A stretch of 46,080 nt of DNA from contig JAFSKE010000102.1 in the NCBI GenBank assembly GCA_017449135.1, positions 1-46,080 on the forward strand, read 5' to 3'. A program made the position numbers and the translations under genes. This stretch comes from Synergistaceae bacterium (GTDB taxonomy: Bacteria > Synergistota > Synergistia > Synergistales > Aminobacteriaceae). The notes beneath the pieces were generated by a model. The model searched no databases, was not told the origin of the DNA, and saw nothing but the letters and a program-made list of their open reading frames with translations. Positions 23,906 through 32,192 of this stretch are shown piece after piece (within the stretch, counting starts at the first letter, position 1; every line of letters begins with the position of its first letter).

Positions 23906-25777
23906 TTACACGTTTGCTCCGAATTTTACGTCCTGATAATCATCGCTGTTTGTTAAAAGCAATACCACCGTGTCAGGGTGTCCGGCAGCTTTGATTTTTT
24001 CACGGTCGAATTTCATTATCTTCTGGCCTTTTTTAACTTTGTCGCCCTCTTTAACGAAATCTTCAAAGCCGTCGCCCTTCATCTCGACTGTGTCAACTCC
24101 GACATGAATCAAAACTTCCATATCGTTTTCACCGGAAATTCCGATTGCGTGTTTGCTCTCTGCTACTGATGAAATTTCGCCGTCGATTGGTGCATAAACA
24201 TATTCATCTTCAGGCTGAATCCCTACGCCCTGTCCGAGTGTTCCTGCCGCAAATGTAGGATCGGGAATTTCTGTGTAAGGAATTATTTTTCCTTCTGTAC
24301 ATTGTGCAATTTCTCCGCCTGATGACGAAATTACTGTCCCAAACTCTACGAATTTTTCGGGGATTTCTTCAACTGCCGGTGCGGGGGCTGCTTCGGCTGC
24401 TTCGGGTTCTTCCTCTTTCCAAAGTATCCATGACAATACGAATGCTATTCCGCCTGAAATTGCAAGAAGAATTGTATATTGAACAGGCTGTTGAATTGTC
24501 AAATATCCGGGAATACCCGTAACTCCGTATGCTGCTGCTCCGATTCCTGAGAATGCTCCGTAAATTGCTCCGATTGTTCCTCCGATCATTCCTGCGATAA
24601 TCGGCTTGAAGAAACGTAAATTAATTCCGAAAATTGCAGGTTCGGTGATTCCGAGTGCTGCTGATAATGACGAAGGAATTGCGACAACTTTTGTGCGGTT
24701 GTTGCGTGCCTTGAAACCTACTGCTAAACATGCTCCGAACTGTGCAAAGTTTGCGGCTGAAGCTATCGGCATCCATGTATTCAATCCGCCTTCAACTGAT
24801 AACATTCCTGCTTCAATTACGTTATACATGTGGTGAAGTCCCATAACTACCGTCCATGGATAAATCGCTCCCATTACTCCCGAACCGATCGGATTTTTGA
24901 CGAGAATTTTTGCGCCTTCCAATACCCATGTTTCAAGCTGTGAGAAAATAGGCCCAATGATCGTAAATGTTAAGAATGTCGTTACTAAAACTGTCGTAAA
25001 CGGTACAACAAACAAGTCAATCATTTCAGGCGTGTGTTTGTGTAACCATTTCTCGATTGCACACATAAGCCAGACCGCAATAATTACGGGGATAACATGT
25101 CCCTGATAACCGACTTTATTAACACTTACGATAAAATTGAAAATGTTGAAATCCCATTTCGGAATCTCTGCCAATGTTCCGACTACCCAAGCATTAACCA
25201 AATTTGCATGAATCATAGCAAGTCCGATTACTGCACCTAAGAACATATTTCCGCCGAAAACTCTTGCAGCTGAAATTGCAACGATTACGGGCAAATATGC
25301 AAATGCCGTGTTAGCTACCATGTCGAGGAAGTCATACCATGATGTCGAAGCAAATTCCGGATAAACTTTACCCATTGCCTCAACAAATCCCATCATTAAA
25401 CCTGATGCAACGATTGCTGGCAAAATCGGAACGAATACGTCGCCGATAGCTTTTAAGATTCTCTTCCAAATGGGCTGTCCTGCTGCTGCTGCTGCTTTAA
25501 CGTCATCTTTAGTTGCTTCGGTCATTCCTGTTACACTCAAAAATTCAGCGTAAACTTTATTAACCGTTCCTGTTCCGATGATTAACTGAAGCTGGCCGTT
25601 GTTTTCGAACATTCCTTTAACGCCGTCAACATTTTCAAGAGCCTTTTTGTCAACTTTTCCGTTGTCTTTAATTACGAGTCTTAAACGTGTTGCACAGTGT
25701 GCAGCCTGAACGATGTTTTCTCTTCCTCCAATGTGTGAAACGATTTGTTCAGCACATTTTCTGTAGTCTAATGCCAT
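23906..25777 (-). CDS. PTS sugar permease EIIBCA (sucrose/trehalose-type)
   Basis: A protein of 623 residues with domains in the order B-C-A. EIIB opens with DYRKCAEQIVSHIGGRENI and has the phosphorylated Cys28 in AAHCATRLRL. EIIC (about 105-450) has about ten membrane segments and the YPWTVVMGLHHMYNVIEAG and GITEPAIFGINLRF signatures. After an Ala/Glu/Pro linker, EIIA contains LIHVGVDTVEMKG with the phosphorylated histidine. This domain order and the EIIB start are typical of the sucrose/trehalose/beta-glucoside group; the exact sugar cannot be read from the sequence. AGGAGG lies 9 nt before the ATG. It is co-directional with the HAD phosphatase 18 nt upstream. Confidence 0.9.
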   Translation of the reverse strand: MALDYRKCAEQIVSHIGGRENIVQAAHCATRLRLVIKDNGKVDKKALENVDGVKGMFENNGQLQLIIGTGTVNKVYAEFLSVTGMTEATKDDVKAAAAAGQPIWKRILKAIGDVFVPILPAIVASGLMMGFVEAMGKVYPEFASTSWYDFLDMVANTAFAYLPVIVAISAARVFGGNMFLGAVIGLAMIHANLVNAWVVGTLAEIPKWDFNIFNFIVSVNKVGYQGHVIPVIIAVWLMCAIEKWLHKHTPEMIDLFVVPFTTVLVTTFLTFTIIGPIFSQLETWVLEGAKILVKNPIGSGVMGAIYPWTVVMGLHHMYNVIEAGMLSVEGGLNTWMPIASAANFAQFGACLAVGFKARNNRTKVVAIPSSLSAALGITEPAIFGINLRFFKPIIAGMIGGTIGAIYGAFSGIGAAAYGVTGIPGYLTIQQPVQYTILLAISGGIAFVLSWILWKEEEPEAAEAAPAPAVEEIPEKFVEFGTVISSSGGEIAQCTEGKIIPYTEIPDPTFAAGTLGQGVGIQPEDEYVYAPIDGEISSVAESKHAIGISGENDMEVLIHVGVDTVEMKGDGFEDFVKEGDKVKKGQKIMKFDREKIKAAGHPDTVVLLLTNSDDYQDVKFGANV

Positions 25778-25795
25778 AAAATAAAACCTCCTGAA

Positions 25796-26626
25796 TTAAA
25801 TTAAATCTAAATCCGCAAACGCCTTCGCAAGTCCGTTTTCTTTAACTGAAGGACACACAATGTCAGCTATTTTCTTCAGAGCTTCCGAGCCGTTCGCCAT
25901 ACAAACACTTTTTCCGACCGTCTGAATCATTTCGAGATCATTCATACTGTCGCCGAAGCCGATTGTATTCTCAATTTTTTCGTGGAATTTTTCGCAGATT
26001 ATTTTAACGCCTTTTCCTTTGTCAAAATCCTTGTTAATTATTTCGCCGTTAATGCACGTAACAGGTTCTTTGAGTTCCTGAATGACAAAATTAAATTCGC
26101 CGCCGAGCAATTTTTTCGCCTCATCAAGCTGAGACATTTTAGTACACATTATAACGACTTTATAAACCGGTGAGCCGTCATATTGACTCATTGGTTTAAT
26201 TCCGAGATTGCTTGATAATGCTTTTCTCCAGCGTTCAATCTCACTGTTTCCCTCGCCCTGAGTGCTTAAAAATTCGCCTAAATCCTCATCGCCCCATGAA
26301 CCTTTTTCAGCCTCGATCGTGCAAAAGACTCCGTTATCGTGTAAGGCTTTTAACGCAGTGTCTCTCTGTTCGTCAGTCATTGGGTGAGAGTATAAAATCT
26401 CATCGTAATTTTCTCCGACCGCAATATATCCTCCGGCGCATGAAATAAAACCGTCAAATTTATATTTCAGTAATGGCTTCAACATGTCGGGATTTCTTCC
26501 GGTGCAAAGAAAAATTTTATGCCCTTTTGCTCTTGCTTTGTTGATTGCATCAATGGCAGACTGCGGGGGAGTGTTTTCGCCGGGAACCGTCAATGTGCCG
26601 TCAATGTCTAAAAAAATTAATTTCAA
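25796..26626 (-). CDS. HAD-superfamily (Cof-type) phosphatase
   Basis: A protein of 276 residues. Motif I is LIFLDIDGTLT, motif II FLCTGRN, and motifs III/IV are in KGKGVKIICEKF and IGFGDSMNDLEMI. The large cap between motifs II and III marks it as a Cof/YidA type. Such enzymes dephosphorylate sugar phosphates and other small metabolites in the cytoplasm. Lying 18 nt upstream of the PTS permease, it may act on the imported sugar phosphate, or relieve sugar-phosphate stress; that is inference. The start is TTG with GGAGG 9 nt upstream. Confidence 0.88.
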   Translation of the reverse strand: MKLIFLDIDGTLTVPGENTPPQSAIDAINKARAKGHKIFLCTGRNPDMLKPLLKYKFDGFISCAGGYIAVGENYDEILYSHPMTDEQRDTALKALHDNGVFCTIEAEKGSWGDEDLGEFLSTQGEGNSEIERWRKALSSNLGIKPMSQYDGSPVYKVVIMCTKMSQLDEAKKLLGGEFNFVIQELKEPVTCINGEIINKDFDKGKGVKIICEKFHEKIENTIGFGDSMNDLEMIQTVGKSVCMANGSEALKKIADIVCPSVKENGLAKAFADLDLI

Positions 26627-26720
26627 AATGTCGCCTCCTATTTTATTTACGCATGAAAAAATGAGTATTAAGAATTATAATATCAAAACTCAAATTCACA
26701 AAAAAGGAGCGTTCAAAATT

Positions 26721-27059
26721 ATGAAAAAGTTTTTGTTATCGTTAATGTTAGTTTTATTTTTATCTTCCGTTGCAAGTGCTGCACTTCCCTCTGTAGTAAT
26801 GCTTTCAACTCAGACATGCCCCGCGTGTGTTCAAATGTCGAAAGTCTTAAAGGATCTCAGAGCAAAATACCCAAACAAACTTACAACGGCTCACATTTAT
26901 CTTGAAAACAATCCCGACATTGCGAAAAAATATAATATTCGTTATGTCCCGACATTGATTTTCAGAGATTCAAACGGAAACGAAATTGCTAAAGAAGTCG
27001 GCTACAGATCCGTTGACGAAGTTATTAAGATTTTTGCCAATGCAGGTGTAAAAATCTAA
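26721..27059 (+). CDS. Secreted thioredoxin-fold protein (CPAC)
   Basis: 112 residues from the ATG at 26721, chosen because GGAG lies 11 nt upstream and because a clean signal peptide (MKKFLLSLMLVLFLSSVASA) follows. The frame extends upstream to 26484, but that part runs antisense into the HAD gene and is not signal-like. The mature part is a minimal thioredoxin fold: QTCPACVQMSK with the redox pair Cys33/Cys36, and a cis-proline region VRYVPTLIF-like (RYVPTLIF). It probably works as an envelope disulfide reductase or exchange protein. It ends 1 nt before the tannase-like gene. Confidence 0.85.
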   Translation: MKKFLLSLMLVLFLSSVASAALPSVVMLSTQTCPACVQMSKVLKDLRAKYPNKLTTAHIYLENNPDIAKKYNIRYVPTLIFRDSNGNEIAKEVGYRSVDEVIKIFANAGVKI

Positions 27060-27060
27060 T

Positions 27061-28422
27061 ATGAAAAAATTTCTTTATGCTTTAATTTTTGTTTTTGCGT
27101 TCAGTAATTGCGTTTTTGCCTTCGATTTTTCAATGCGTGATTCATTTTCTCAAACAATGCTTGTCAATGACAAGGCTGTAAGTTTCAGATCATGGCTCGA
27201 TATTTCCTACGTCAATAACCCAGTTGAGCCTGATTATCAAAAATTAAATGTTTACATTCCTGAAGAATATTTCAACGGTCAAAGCATTAACGGATTCACT
27301 GCCGAGACCGCACCTATTTTAATGCCAAATTCAGTCGGAGGTTATTTTCCGGGAAAACAATTAATCCCCGCAAATGATACTCAACACGGAGGAGCAAATA
27401 TTTCGTTAATGGGATTGTCAAAGGGTTATGTCGTTATAACTCCCGCAATCAGAGGCAGAACTTTGAAAAACGGTAAAGCCCCCGCATTAATTGTTGATTA
27501 TAAATCTGCTGTCCGCTGGGTTCGTCATAACAAGGAAAATTTACCCGCTGGAGACACCGAAAAAATTATCTCAAACGGTACAAGTGCCGGCGGTGCTTTG
27601 TCGTCATTGCTCGGAGCAACGGGAAACGCAAAAAATTATGACGAATACTTAAATGAAATCGGTGCTTTTGATGAACGTGATGATATTTTCGCTTCGACGG
27701 TTTATTGTCCGATTACGAATCTTGAGAATGCCGACATGGCCTACGAATGGATTTTTAACGGCATAAATGAATATCACATGAGAGATTCCCGTGAAATGAA
27801 CGAAAAACAGATAAAAGCCTCCGACGAATTAAAAAAACTTTTTCCCGAATACGTTGACAACTTAAACTTTGAAAATTATTCGCTTGATTCAAACGGTAAC
27901 GGAACTTTCAAAAATTTTGTCGAAGAACTTTACATCAATGCCGCTCAAAAAGCACTTGACGAAGGCAACGAAATTTCTGTTGACTGGCTCGAAATTAAAG
28001 ACGGAAAAATTTTATCGGCAGACCTCAAAAAATACGCTGTCTGGGCAACAAGAATGAAAGCTGCACCGGCATTTGATTCGTTAAACATGGATTCGTTCGA
28101 GAATAACGAATTTGACGACAAACATTTCACAAAATATTCGTTTGAACACAGCAACGCAGAAAATCCGAAATTGGCCGACAACGAAAAAATTTACGTCATG
28201 AACCCCATGAATTTTATTGGAAAAGCTGACACGGCAAAATTTTGGAGAATCAGACACGGCGTTAAGGATCGTGATACATCAATGGCAGTTCCTGCGATTT
28301 TAGCATTGAAATTAAAAGAATTTGGCTACGATGTTGACATTGCAGCGGTGTGGGACGTTCCCCACGACGGAAATTATGACCTTAACGAATTATTTGAATG
28401 GCTGGATAAAATTTGCAAATAG
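27061..28422 (+). CDS. Secreted tannase-like (subtype B) alpha/beta-hydrolase
   Basis: A protein of 453 residues. The signal peptide is MKKFLYALIFVFAFSNCVFA. The nucleophile elbow is NGTSAGGALSSLLG, the GxSxGG form seen in bacterial tannases and feruloyl-esterase-like enzymes. WRIRHGVKDRDTS fits the acid region and WDVPHDGNYD the catalytic histidine near the C-terminus. A large insertion (about 200-340) forms a lid domain. It would hydrolyse an ester, possibly a galloyl or other plant phenolic ester, outside the inner membrane. It sits 1 nt after the secreted thioredoxin-like gene, which may serve its disulfides, although few cysteines are visible. Confidence 0.8.
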   Translation: MKKFLYALIFVFAFSNCVFAFDFSMRDSFSQTMLVNDKAVSFRSWLDISYVNNPVEPDYQKLNVYIPEEYFNGQSINGFTAETAPILMPNSVGGYFPGKQLIPANDTQHGGANISLMGLSKGYVVITPAIRGRTLKNGKAPALIVDYKSAVRWVRHNKENLPAGDTEKIISNGTSAGGALSSLLGATGNAKNYDEYLNEIGAFDERDDIFASTVYCPITNLENADMAYEWIFNGINEYHMRDSREMNEKQIKASDELKKLFPEYVDNLNFENYSLDSNGNGTFKNFVEELYINAAQKALDEGNEISVDWLEIKDGKILSADLKKYAVWATRMKAAPAFDSLNMDSFENNEFDDKHFTKYSFEHSNAENPKLADNEKIYVMNPMNFIGKADTAKFWRIRHGVKDRDTSMAVPAILALKLKEFGYDVDIAAVWDVPHDGNYDLNELFEWLDKICK

Positions 28423-28485
28423 TGTTAATATAATTTTGCTTGCACTCTGAGCTATGAATATTGCTTGCTGGATTTGGCTTTATTC

Positions 28486-28516
28486 TTGGCTTTCAGGTAG
28501 TAAAAAATTTTATAAT
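28486..28516 (+). promoter_or_regulatory. Candidate promoter and stranded Shine-Dalgarno upstream of the RNA element
   Basis: TTGGCT at 28486 and TATAAT at 28511 are 19 bp apart. About 14 nt further on is AAGGAAGG (28530-28537), a good Shine-Dalgarno with no start codon at a usable distance. Together they look like an original rpsO promoter and ribosome site, now separated from the rpsO ATG by the RNA element. Confidence 0.5.
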
Positions 28517-28544
28517 TTATAAAATAAGAAAGGAAGGTAAAAAA

Positions 28545-28882
28545 CGTTACAGAAATTTTTATAAGTTAATTTGACCTTGTAACTATGGCAGATTATAATC
28601 TCGTGCGGTGTTAAGCATTGGCGACTGAATGTTTGGGTGTTGGATGAAGAAAAAATAAATGCGATAACCAAGCTAATAAGGTTTCGTCCGTAAAATGTTC
28701 AACCATCGATAGCGAAATTTAATCAGTCTTAGGATTGATATACCGATGCGTTAATCGGGAATTAAAGCCTCCGGAGCGTTACACCAAACGTGAGTAGCGG
28801 CAACATTGCAAAAACGGACGCATTGAACGAGGAATGAAACATAAAGGTTAAATTTATAACTTTTTGTAAGTTTTCTGTAACG
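28545..28882 (+). ncRNA. Structured RNA element (~338 nt), HEARO/omega-RNA-like, with no adjoining nuclease gene
   Basis: The element is closed by perfect 11-nt complementary ends, CGTTACAGAAA (28545-28555) and TTTCTGTAACG (28872-28882). The pairing continues inward through AAGTTA and AATTTGACCTT against AAGGTTAAATT-type sequence. Inside are further complementary blocks, for example CGTCCGT near 28684 with ACGGACG near 28822, and a GGCAGA/TCTCGTGC hairpin. There is no open frame of useful length, and GC-rich unpaired motifs such as GGTGTTAAG and GTTGGATGAAG stand out from the AT-rich surroundings. These motifs resemble, from memory, the HEARO RNA that accompanies IsrB/IscB nucleases (RF02033). 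A covariance-model search is needed; the structure claim is firmer than the family name. A large rpsO leader is the main alternative. Confidence 0.6.
28571..28599 (+). promoter_or_regulatory. Near-consensus sigma-70-type promoter inside the RNA element
   Basis: TTGACC (28571-28576), a 17-bp spacer and TATAAT (28594-28599). This is the best promoter match I see in the window. Transcription from it would start near 28606 and omit the 5' arm of the closing stem. TATAAT is also the centre of the palindrome AGATTATAATCT, so it may exist as an RNA hairpin rather than as a promoter. Confidence 0.5.
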
Positions 28883-28896
28883 GATTTCTATTTATC

Positions 28897-29163
28897 ATGA
28901 TCCAGAAGGATAAAAAACATGCAGTAATTGAAGAGTTCAAAACTCACGAAAAAGACACAGGTTCGCCCGAAGTTCAGGTCGCAATTCTCACAGAGAGAAT
29001 CAGAGAATTAACCGAACATTTGAAAGTTCATCAGAAAGATTTTCATTCGAGACGCGGACTTTTGAAAATGGTCGGAAGCAGACGAAGATTGTTGCGTTAC
29101 TTAATGAATAAGGACTTCAACAGATATAAAACGTTAATCGAAAAACTTGGACTCAGACACTAA
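28897..29163 (+). CDS. rpsO: 30S ribosomal protein S15
   Basis: 88 residues, the normal S15 length and co-linear with it. [22 protein letters not shown] and [21 protein letters not shown] are the 16S rRNA-binding signatures, and the C-terminus IEKLGLRH is typical. S15 binds the 16S central domain early in 30S assembly and often represses its own mRNA through a leader structure. No Shine-Dalgarno lies within 20 nt of the ATG (the preceding bases are GATTTCTATTTATC), which is unusual here. The nearest good one is upstream of the structured RNA at 28530. Confidence 0.97.
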   Translation: MIQKDKKHAVIEEFKTHEKDTGSPEVQVAILTERIRELTEHLKVHQKDFHSRRGLLKMVGSRRRLLRYLMNKDFNRYKTLIEKLGLRH

Positions 29164-29193
29164 AATTTTTGCGAAAGGAATTTTTGCACAACA

Positions 29194-29421
29194 ATGAAAA
29201 AAGATATTCACCCTGATTATCAGGAATGTAAAGTTACATGTGCTTGCGGAAATACTTTCATGACACGTTCAACAATGAAAGAAATCCGCGTGGGAGTTTG
29301 CTCAGCTTGCCACCCGTTTTATTCAGGCAAGAAGGGCAGAGTTTTAACTGAAGCAGGCCGTCTTGAGAAATTCCAGAAGAAGTACAAAGGAGTCAATTAC
29401 GGTCAGAAAACAGACGTATAA
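29194..29421 (+). CDS. rpmE: 50S ribosomal protein L31 (zinc-binding form)
   Basis: 75 residues. [21 protein letters not shown] and [14 protein letters not shown] contain the cysteines of the zinc-ribbon (C+) form of L31, in contrast to the zinc-free paralogue. It sits on the 50S side of the intersubunit bridge. AGGA lies about 14 nt upstream of the ATG. It follows rpsO by 30 bp and is followed by a hairpin formed by a dispersed repeat. Confidence 0.97.
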   Translation: MKKDIHPDYQECKVTCACGNTFMTRSTMKEIRVGVCSACHPFYSGKKGRVLTEAGRLEKFQKKYKGVNYGQKTDV

Positions 29422-29423
29422 GC

Positions 29424-29494
29424 ACCCTTCTGATACTTCATATCACCTCCCCTCAACGAGGAGAGGCATTTTTTTTATTGACAGAGAGGTTTAA
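29424..29494 (+). repeat. Palindromic repeat copy acting as the rpmE terminator
   Basis: CACCTCCCCTCAACGAGGAGAGGC folds into a 9-bp stem with one mismatch and is followed by eight T residues and then TTGACAGAGAGGTT. The same left part (CCCTTCTGA...CACCTCCCC) and right end (TTGACAGAGAGG) recur in the prmC copy at 32605. This copy lacks the middle hairpin. It serves as an intrinsic terminator between rpmE and thyX. Confidence 0.8.
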
Positions 29495-29504
29495 TTTTTA
29501 ATTT

Positions 29505-30200
29505 ATGAACGTAATTTTATTAGCTCACACTCCGGAACCTGACGAACTCGTTGCTGCCGCCGCAAAAATTTGTTATCGTGATGTTGCAGCCGTTGAGTTA
29601 TTGAAGGGCGAGGAGAAAAATTTATCACGCAAATTAATTTCCGAATTATTTTCAAGCGGTCATACTTCGACATTTGAACACGTAAGTTTTACATTCGGGA
29701 TTGACGGTTTAAGCCGTGTTGCGTCTCATCAGTTAGTGCGTCATCGTTTGGCAAGTTTCAGCCAGCAAAGCCAGCGTTACGTAAAAATGAATTATGATCC
29801 AGAAGCCGTTGTTATTCCTCCGTCAATTAAAAATAATCCTGAAGCATTAGAAATTTATCTTGACGCAATAAAAAATTCTCAAGATACTTACAAAAAATTA
29901 ATTGAGCTTGGAATTTCAAAAGAAGATGCAAGATTTATTCTGCCTCACGGACATTCGACACGATTAGTTGTAACTATGAATGCACGAGAATTACATCATT
30001 TTTTCAGTTTAAGGCTTTGCAGAAGGGCTCAATGGGAGATTCACGAATTAGCACGCAGAATGTTGATTTTATGCCGTGAAAAAGCTCCCGTGTTATTCGA
30101 GAAGGCCGGCTGTGCATGTATTTTCGGAAAATGTACGGAAGCAAGAACTTGCGGAAATCCTTATAAAGATATGGAGGCGTTAATGTTTGATTGTGATTAA
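29505..30200 (+). CDS. thyX: Flavin-dependent thymidylate synthase ThyX
   Basis: 231 residues. The ThyX motif RHRLASFSQQSQRY (RHRxxSxxxxSxRY) is intact, and the C-terminal region RNARELHHFFSLRLCRRAQWEIHELA-type sequence (MNARELHHFFSLR) matches the FAD/dUMP site. It methylates dUMP using methylene-tetrahydrofolate and FAD, without making dihydrofolate, which fits a genome whose only other folate gene in view is folC. Three cysteines near the C-terminus (GCACIFGKCTEARTCG) are seen in many anaerobe ThyX proteins. It overlaps the DUF1385 gene by 14 nt. Confidence 0.96.
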   Translation: MNVILLAHTPEPDELVAAAAKICYRDVAAVELLKGEEKNLSRKLISELFSSGHTSTFEHVSFTFGIDGLSRVASHQLVRHRLASFSQQSQRYVKMNYDPEAVVIPPSIKNNPEALEIYLDAIKNSQDTYKKLIELGISKEDARFILPHGHSTRLVVTMNARELHHFFSLRLCRRAQWEIHELARRMLILCREKAPVLFEKAGCACIFGKCTEARTCGNPYKDMEALMFDCD

Positions 30201-31116
30201 AAAATTTAATATGCTTTTATTGTTGATTATAAATTTATTTGCGTCAGAAACTGAACGTGTACCCGTCGGCGGTCAGGCAGTTATCGAAGGCGTTTTAATG
30301 AAGGGAAAAAAATTGTGGGGGCTGGCAGTCCGAAGACCTGCGGGGGAAATTTTCAAAATGACATGGCCTCACAGTTCACGAACAGAAAAAGCTCCGTATA
30401 AATTCCCGTTTATTCGCGGAGTTGTAGTTATGTGCGAGATGATGGCGGTAGGTTTTAAGGCTTTGTCGAAATCCGCTGAAGTTGCACTTGAAGAAGAAGA
30501 GGAAAAATTAACTTTCAAGGATATTTTAATGGCTGTAGGAATTGCGATTTTTGCGGTCGGAGGCTTATTTATAGCTTTGCCGTTATGGATCGCAGGGAAA
30601 ATTTCGACAGTTCCCCTTTACGTTAATATTATCGAAGGAGTTATGAGGGCAGTAATTTTTATCGGGTATGTTGCGATTATAGGTCTATGGCCGGATATTA
30701 AACAGGTTTTCCGTTATCATGGTTCAGAACACAAAACTATTAACGCATTTGAACACGGAATGGAAATGACTCCTGAAAATATTATGAAATGTTCAAGAAT
30801 ACACCCGCGCTGCGGAACTTCATTTTTGTTAATTGCCGTAATCGTCAGCATAGTAATTTTTTCTCCAGTTAAAACTTTAATTGCAGGCGAAAATTTTGCT
30901 TTGCAGGTTTTGGCGAGAATAATTCTGATACCGTTAGTAATAGGAATTTCGTACGAGATTATTAAATTTGCTTCAAACTCCGGGAAAATCGGCTTTTGTG
31001 TTATAGCACCGTTTTTGACGCTTCAATTTTTAACGACACGTGAACCCGATATTAAAATGGCTGAAGTAGCTTTGACATCTCTTGACGCAGCACTTGAAGG
31101 GAGTTTATTATCATGA
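30187..31116 (+). CDS. DUF1385 integral membrane protein
   Basis: About 309 residues from TTG; an ATG at 30211 is an alternative start. The family signature [14 protein letters not shown] lies near the N-terminus, followed by [14 protein letters not shown]. Several membrane helices surround a soluble loop with [17 protein letters not shown] and [11 protein letters not shown], whose His/Glu/Cys pattern suggests a metal site. The function of the family is not established. It is often encoded next to prfA and prmC, as here, and overlaps prfA by 4 nt. Probably an inner-membrane protein, possibly an enzyme. Confidence 0.9.
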   Translation: MIVIKKFNMLLLLIINLFASETERVPVGGQAVIEGVLMKGKKLWGLAVRRPAGEIFKMTWPHSSRTEKAPYKFPFIRGVVVMCEMMAVGFKALSKSAEVALEEEEEKLTFKDILMAVGIAIFAVGGLFIALPLWIAGKISTVPLYVNIIEGVMRAVIFIGYVAIIGLWPDIKQVFRYHGSEHKTINAFEHGMEMTPENIMKCSRIHPRCGTSFLLIAVIVSIVIFSPVKTLIAGENFALQVLARIILIPLVIGISYEIIKFASNSGKIGFCVIAPFLTLQFLTTREPDIKMAEVALTSLDAALEGSLLS

Positions 31117-32192
31117 ATATTGAACCTAAATTGCAGGCAATCGAACAGGAATATATTGAGACCGGCGAAAAACTTTCAGACCCTTCGATAGCTTCAAATC
31201 CTAAAGAATTGCAGACGTTAGGGAAAAAACGTGCTCAGCTTGAACCTGTCGTAATAAAATATCAGGAATATAAAAATGCTTTGAAATCAATCGCCGAAGC
31301 CAAAGAATTAATTAAATCCGGAGACCCCGAATTAGAATCTTTAGCACGTGAAGAACTTTCGGAGCTTGAACCTCAAATTGAAAATTTCACGCATGATTTA
31401 ACTATTTTGTTACTGCCTCAAGACCCTAACGATGAAAAAAGCGTTGTCGTTGAAATTCGTGCAGGTACTGGCGGAGACGAAGCAACATTATTTGCTGCAG
31501 ATCTGTTCAGAATGTACACGAGATTTTGCGAACGTCAGCGTTGGAAAATTGAAATCATCGACAGCTCAACAAACACTGCCGGAATTGGAGGATACAAAGA
31601 AATAGTTTTTAGAATCGATTCCAAAGGTGCTTACAGCAAAATGAAATACGAGTCTGGAGTTCACAGAGTTCAAAGAGTTCCTATTACTGAAGCCGGAGGA
31701 CGCATTCACACGAGTGCAGCAACGGTTGCAGTTTTGCCGGAAGCTGATGATGTCGAAGTCGAAATTAAACAGGAAGATTTGAAAATCGACACTTACCGTT
31801 CAAGCGGTGCAGGCGGTCAACACGTTAATATGACAGACTCGGCGGTGAGAATTACGCATTTGCCTACGGGAATTGTTGTAACATGTCAGGACGAACGAAG
31901 CCAGATTAAAAACAAAGCCCGTGCTATGTCATACTTGAAAACAAAATTATTTGACCTTGAACAGCAGAAACAAAATTCCGAACAGGCCAGCGAACGTCGT
32001 GGAATGATTGGAAGCGGCGACAGATCCGAACGTGTCAGAACATATAATTTCCCTCAAAATCGAATCACGGATCACAGAATAAATTTCACGTCATATAAAC
32101 TTGATGCTTATCTTGACGGAGATTTATATGAGATGATTGACGCAATGATTTTGGCAGAACAGACACAGAAATTGCAAGACCTTGAAGGATAA
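31113..32192 (+). CDS. prfA: Peptide chain release factor 1
   Basis: 359 residues, full length. Domain 2 carries [27 protein letters not shown], with PIT at the stop-codon recognition loop where RF1 has P-x-T (RF2 has SPF). [20 protein letters not shown] holds the GGQ motif that enters the peptidyl transferase centre. It ends translation at UAA and UAG. The GGQ glutamine is the target of PrmC, whose gene follows with an 11-nt overlap, so enzyme and substrate are made together. Confidence 0.97.
   Translation: MNIEPKLQAIEQEYIETGEKLSDPSIASNPKELQTLGKKRAQLEPVVIKYQEYKNALKSIAEAKELIKSGDPELESLAREELSELEPQIENFTHDLTILLLPQDPNDEKSVVVEIRAGTGGDEATLFAADLFRMYTRFCERQRWKIEIIDSSTNTAGIGGYKEIVFRIDSKGAYSKMKYESGVHRVQRVPITEAGGRIHTSAATVAVLPEADDVEVEIKQEDLKIDTYRSSGAGGQHVNMTDSAVRITHLPTGIVVTCQDERSQIKNKARAMSYLKTKLFDLEQQKQNSEQASERRGMIGSGDRSERVRTYNFPQNRITDHRINFTSYKLDAYLDGDLYEMIDAMILAEQTQKLQDLEG

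Noticed and set aside
26484-26720. Longer N-terminus for the thioredoxin-like protein.
   Set aside because: It overlaps the HAD gene on the other strand, has no signal-like start, and the ATG at 26721 has a good ribosome site followed by a clean signal peptide.
28545-28882. Group II or group I intron, tmRNA or 6S RNA as the identity of the RNA element.
   Set aside because: No domain V-like hairpin with the AGC triad, no tRNA-like ends with CCA or tag peptide, no long 6S-type bulged rod, and it is not inside a coding sequence.
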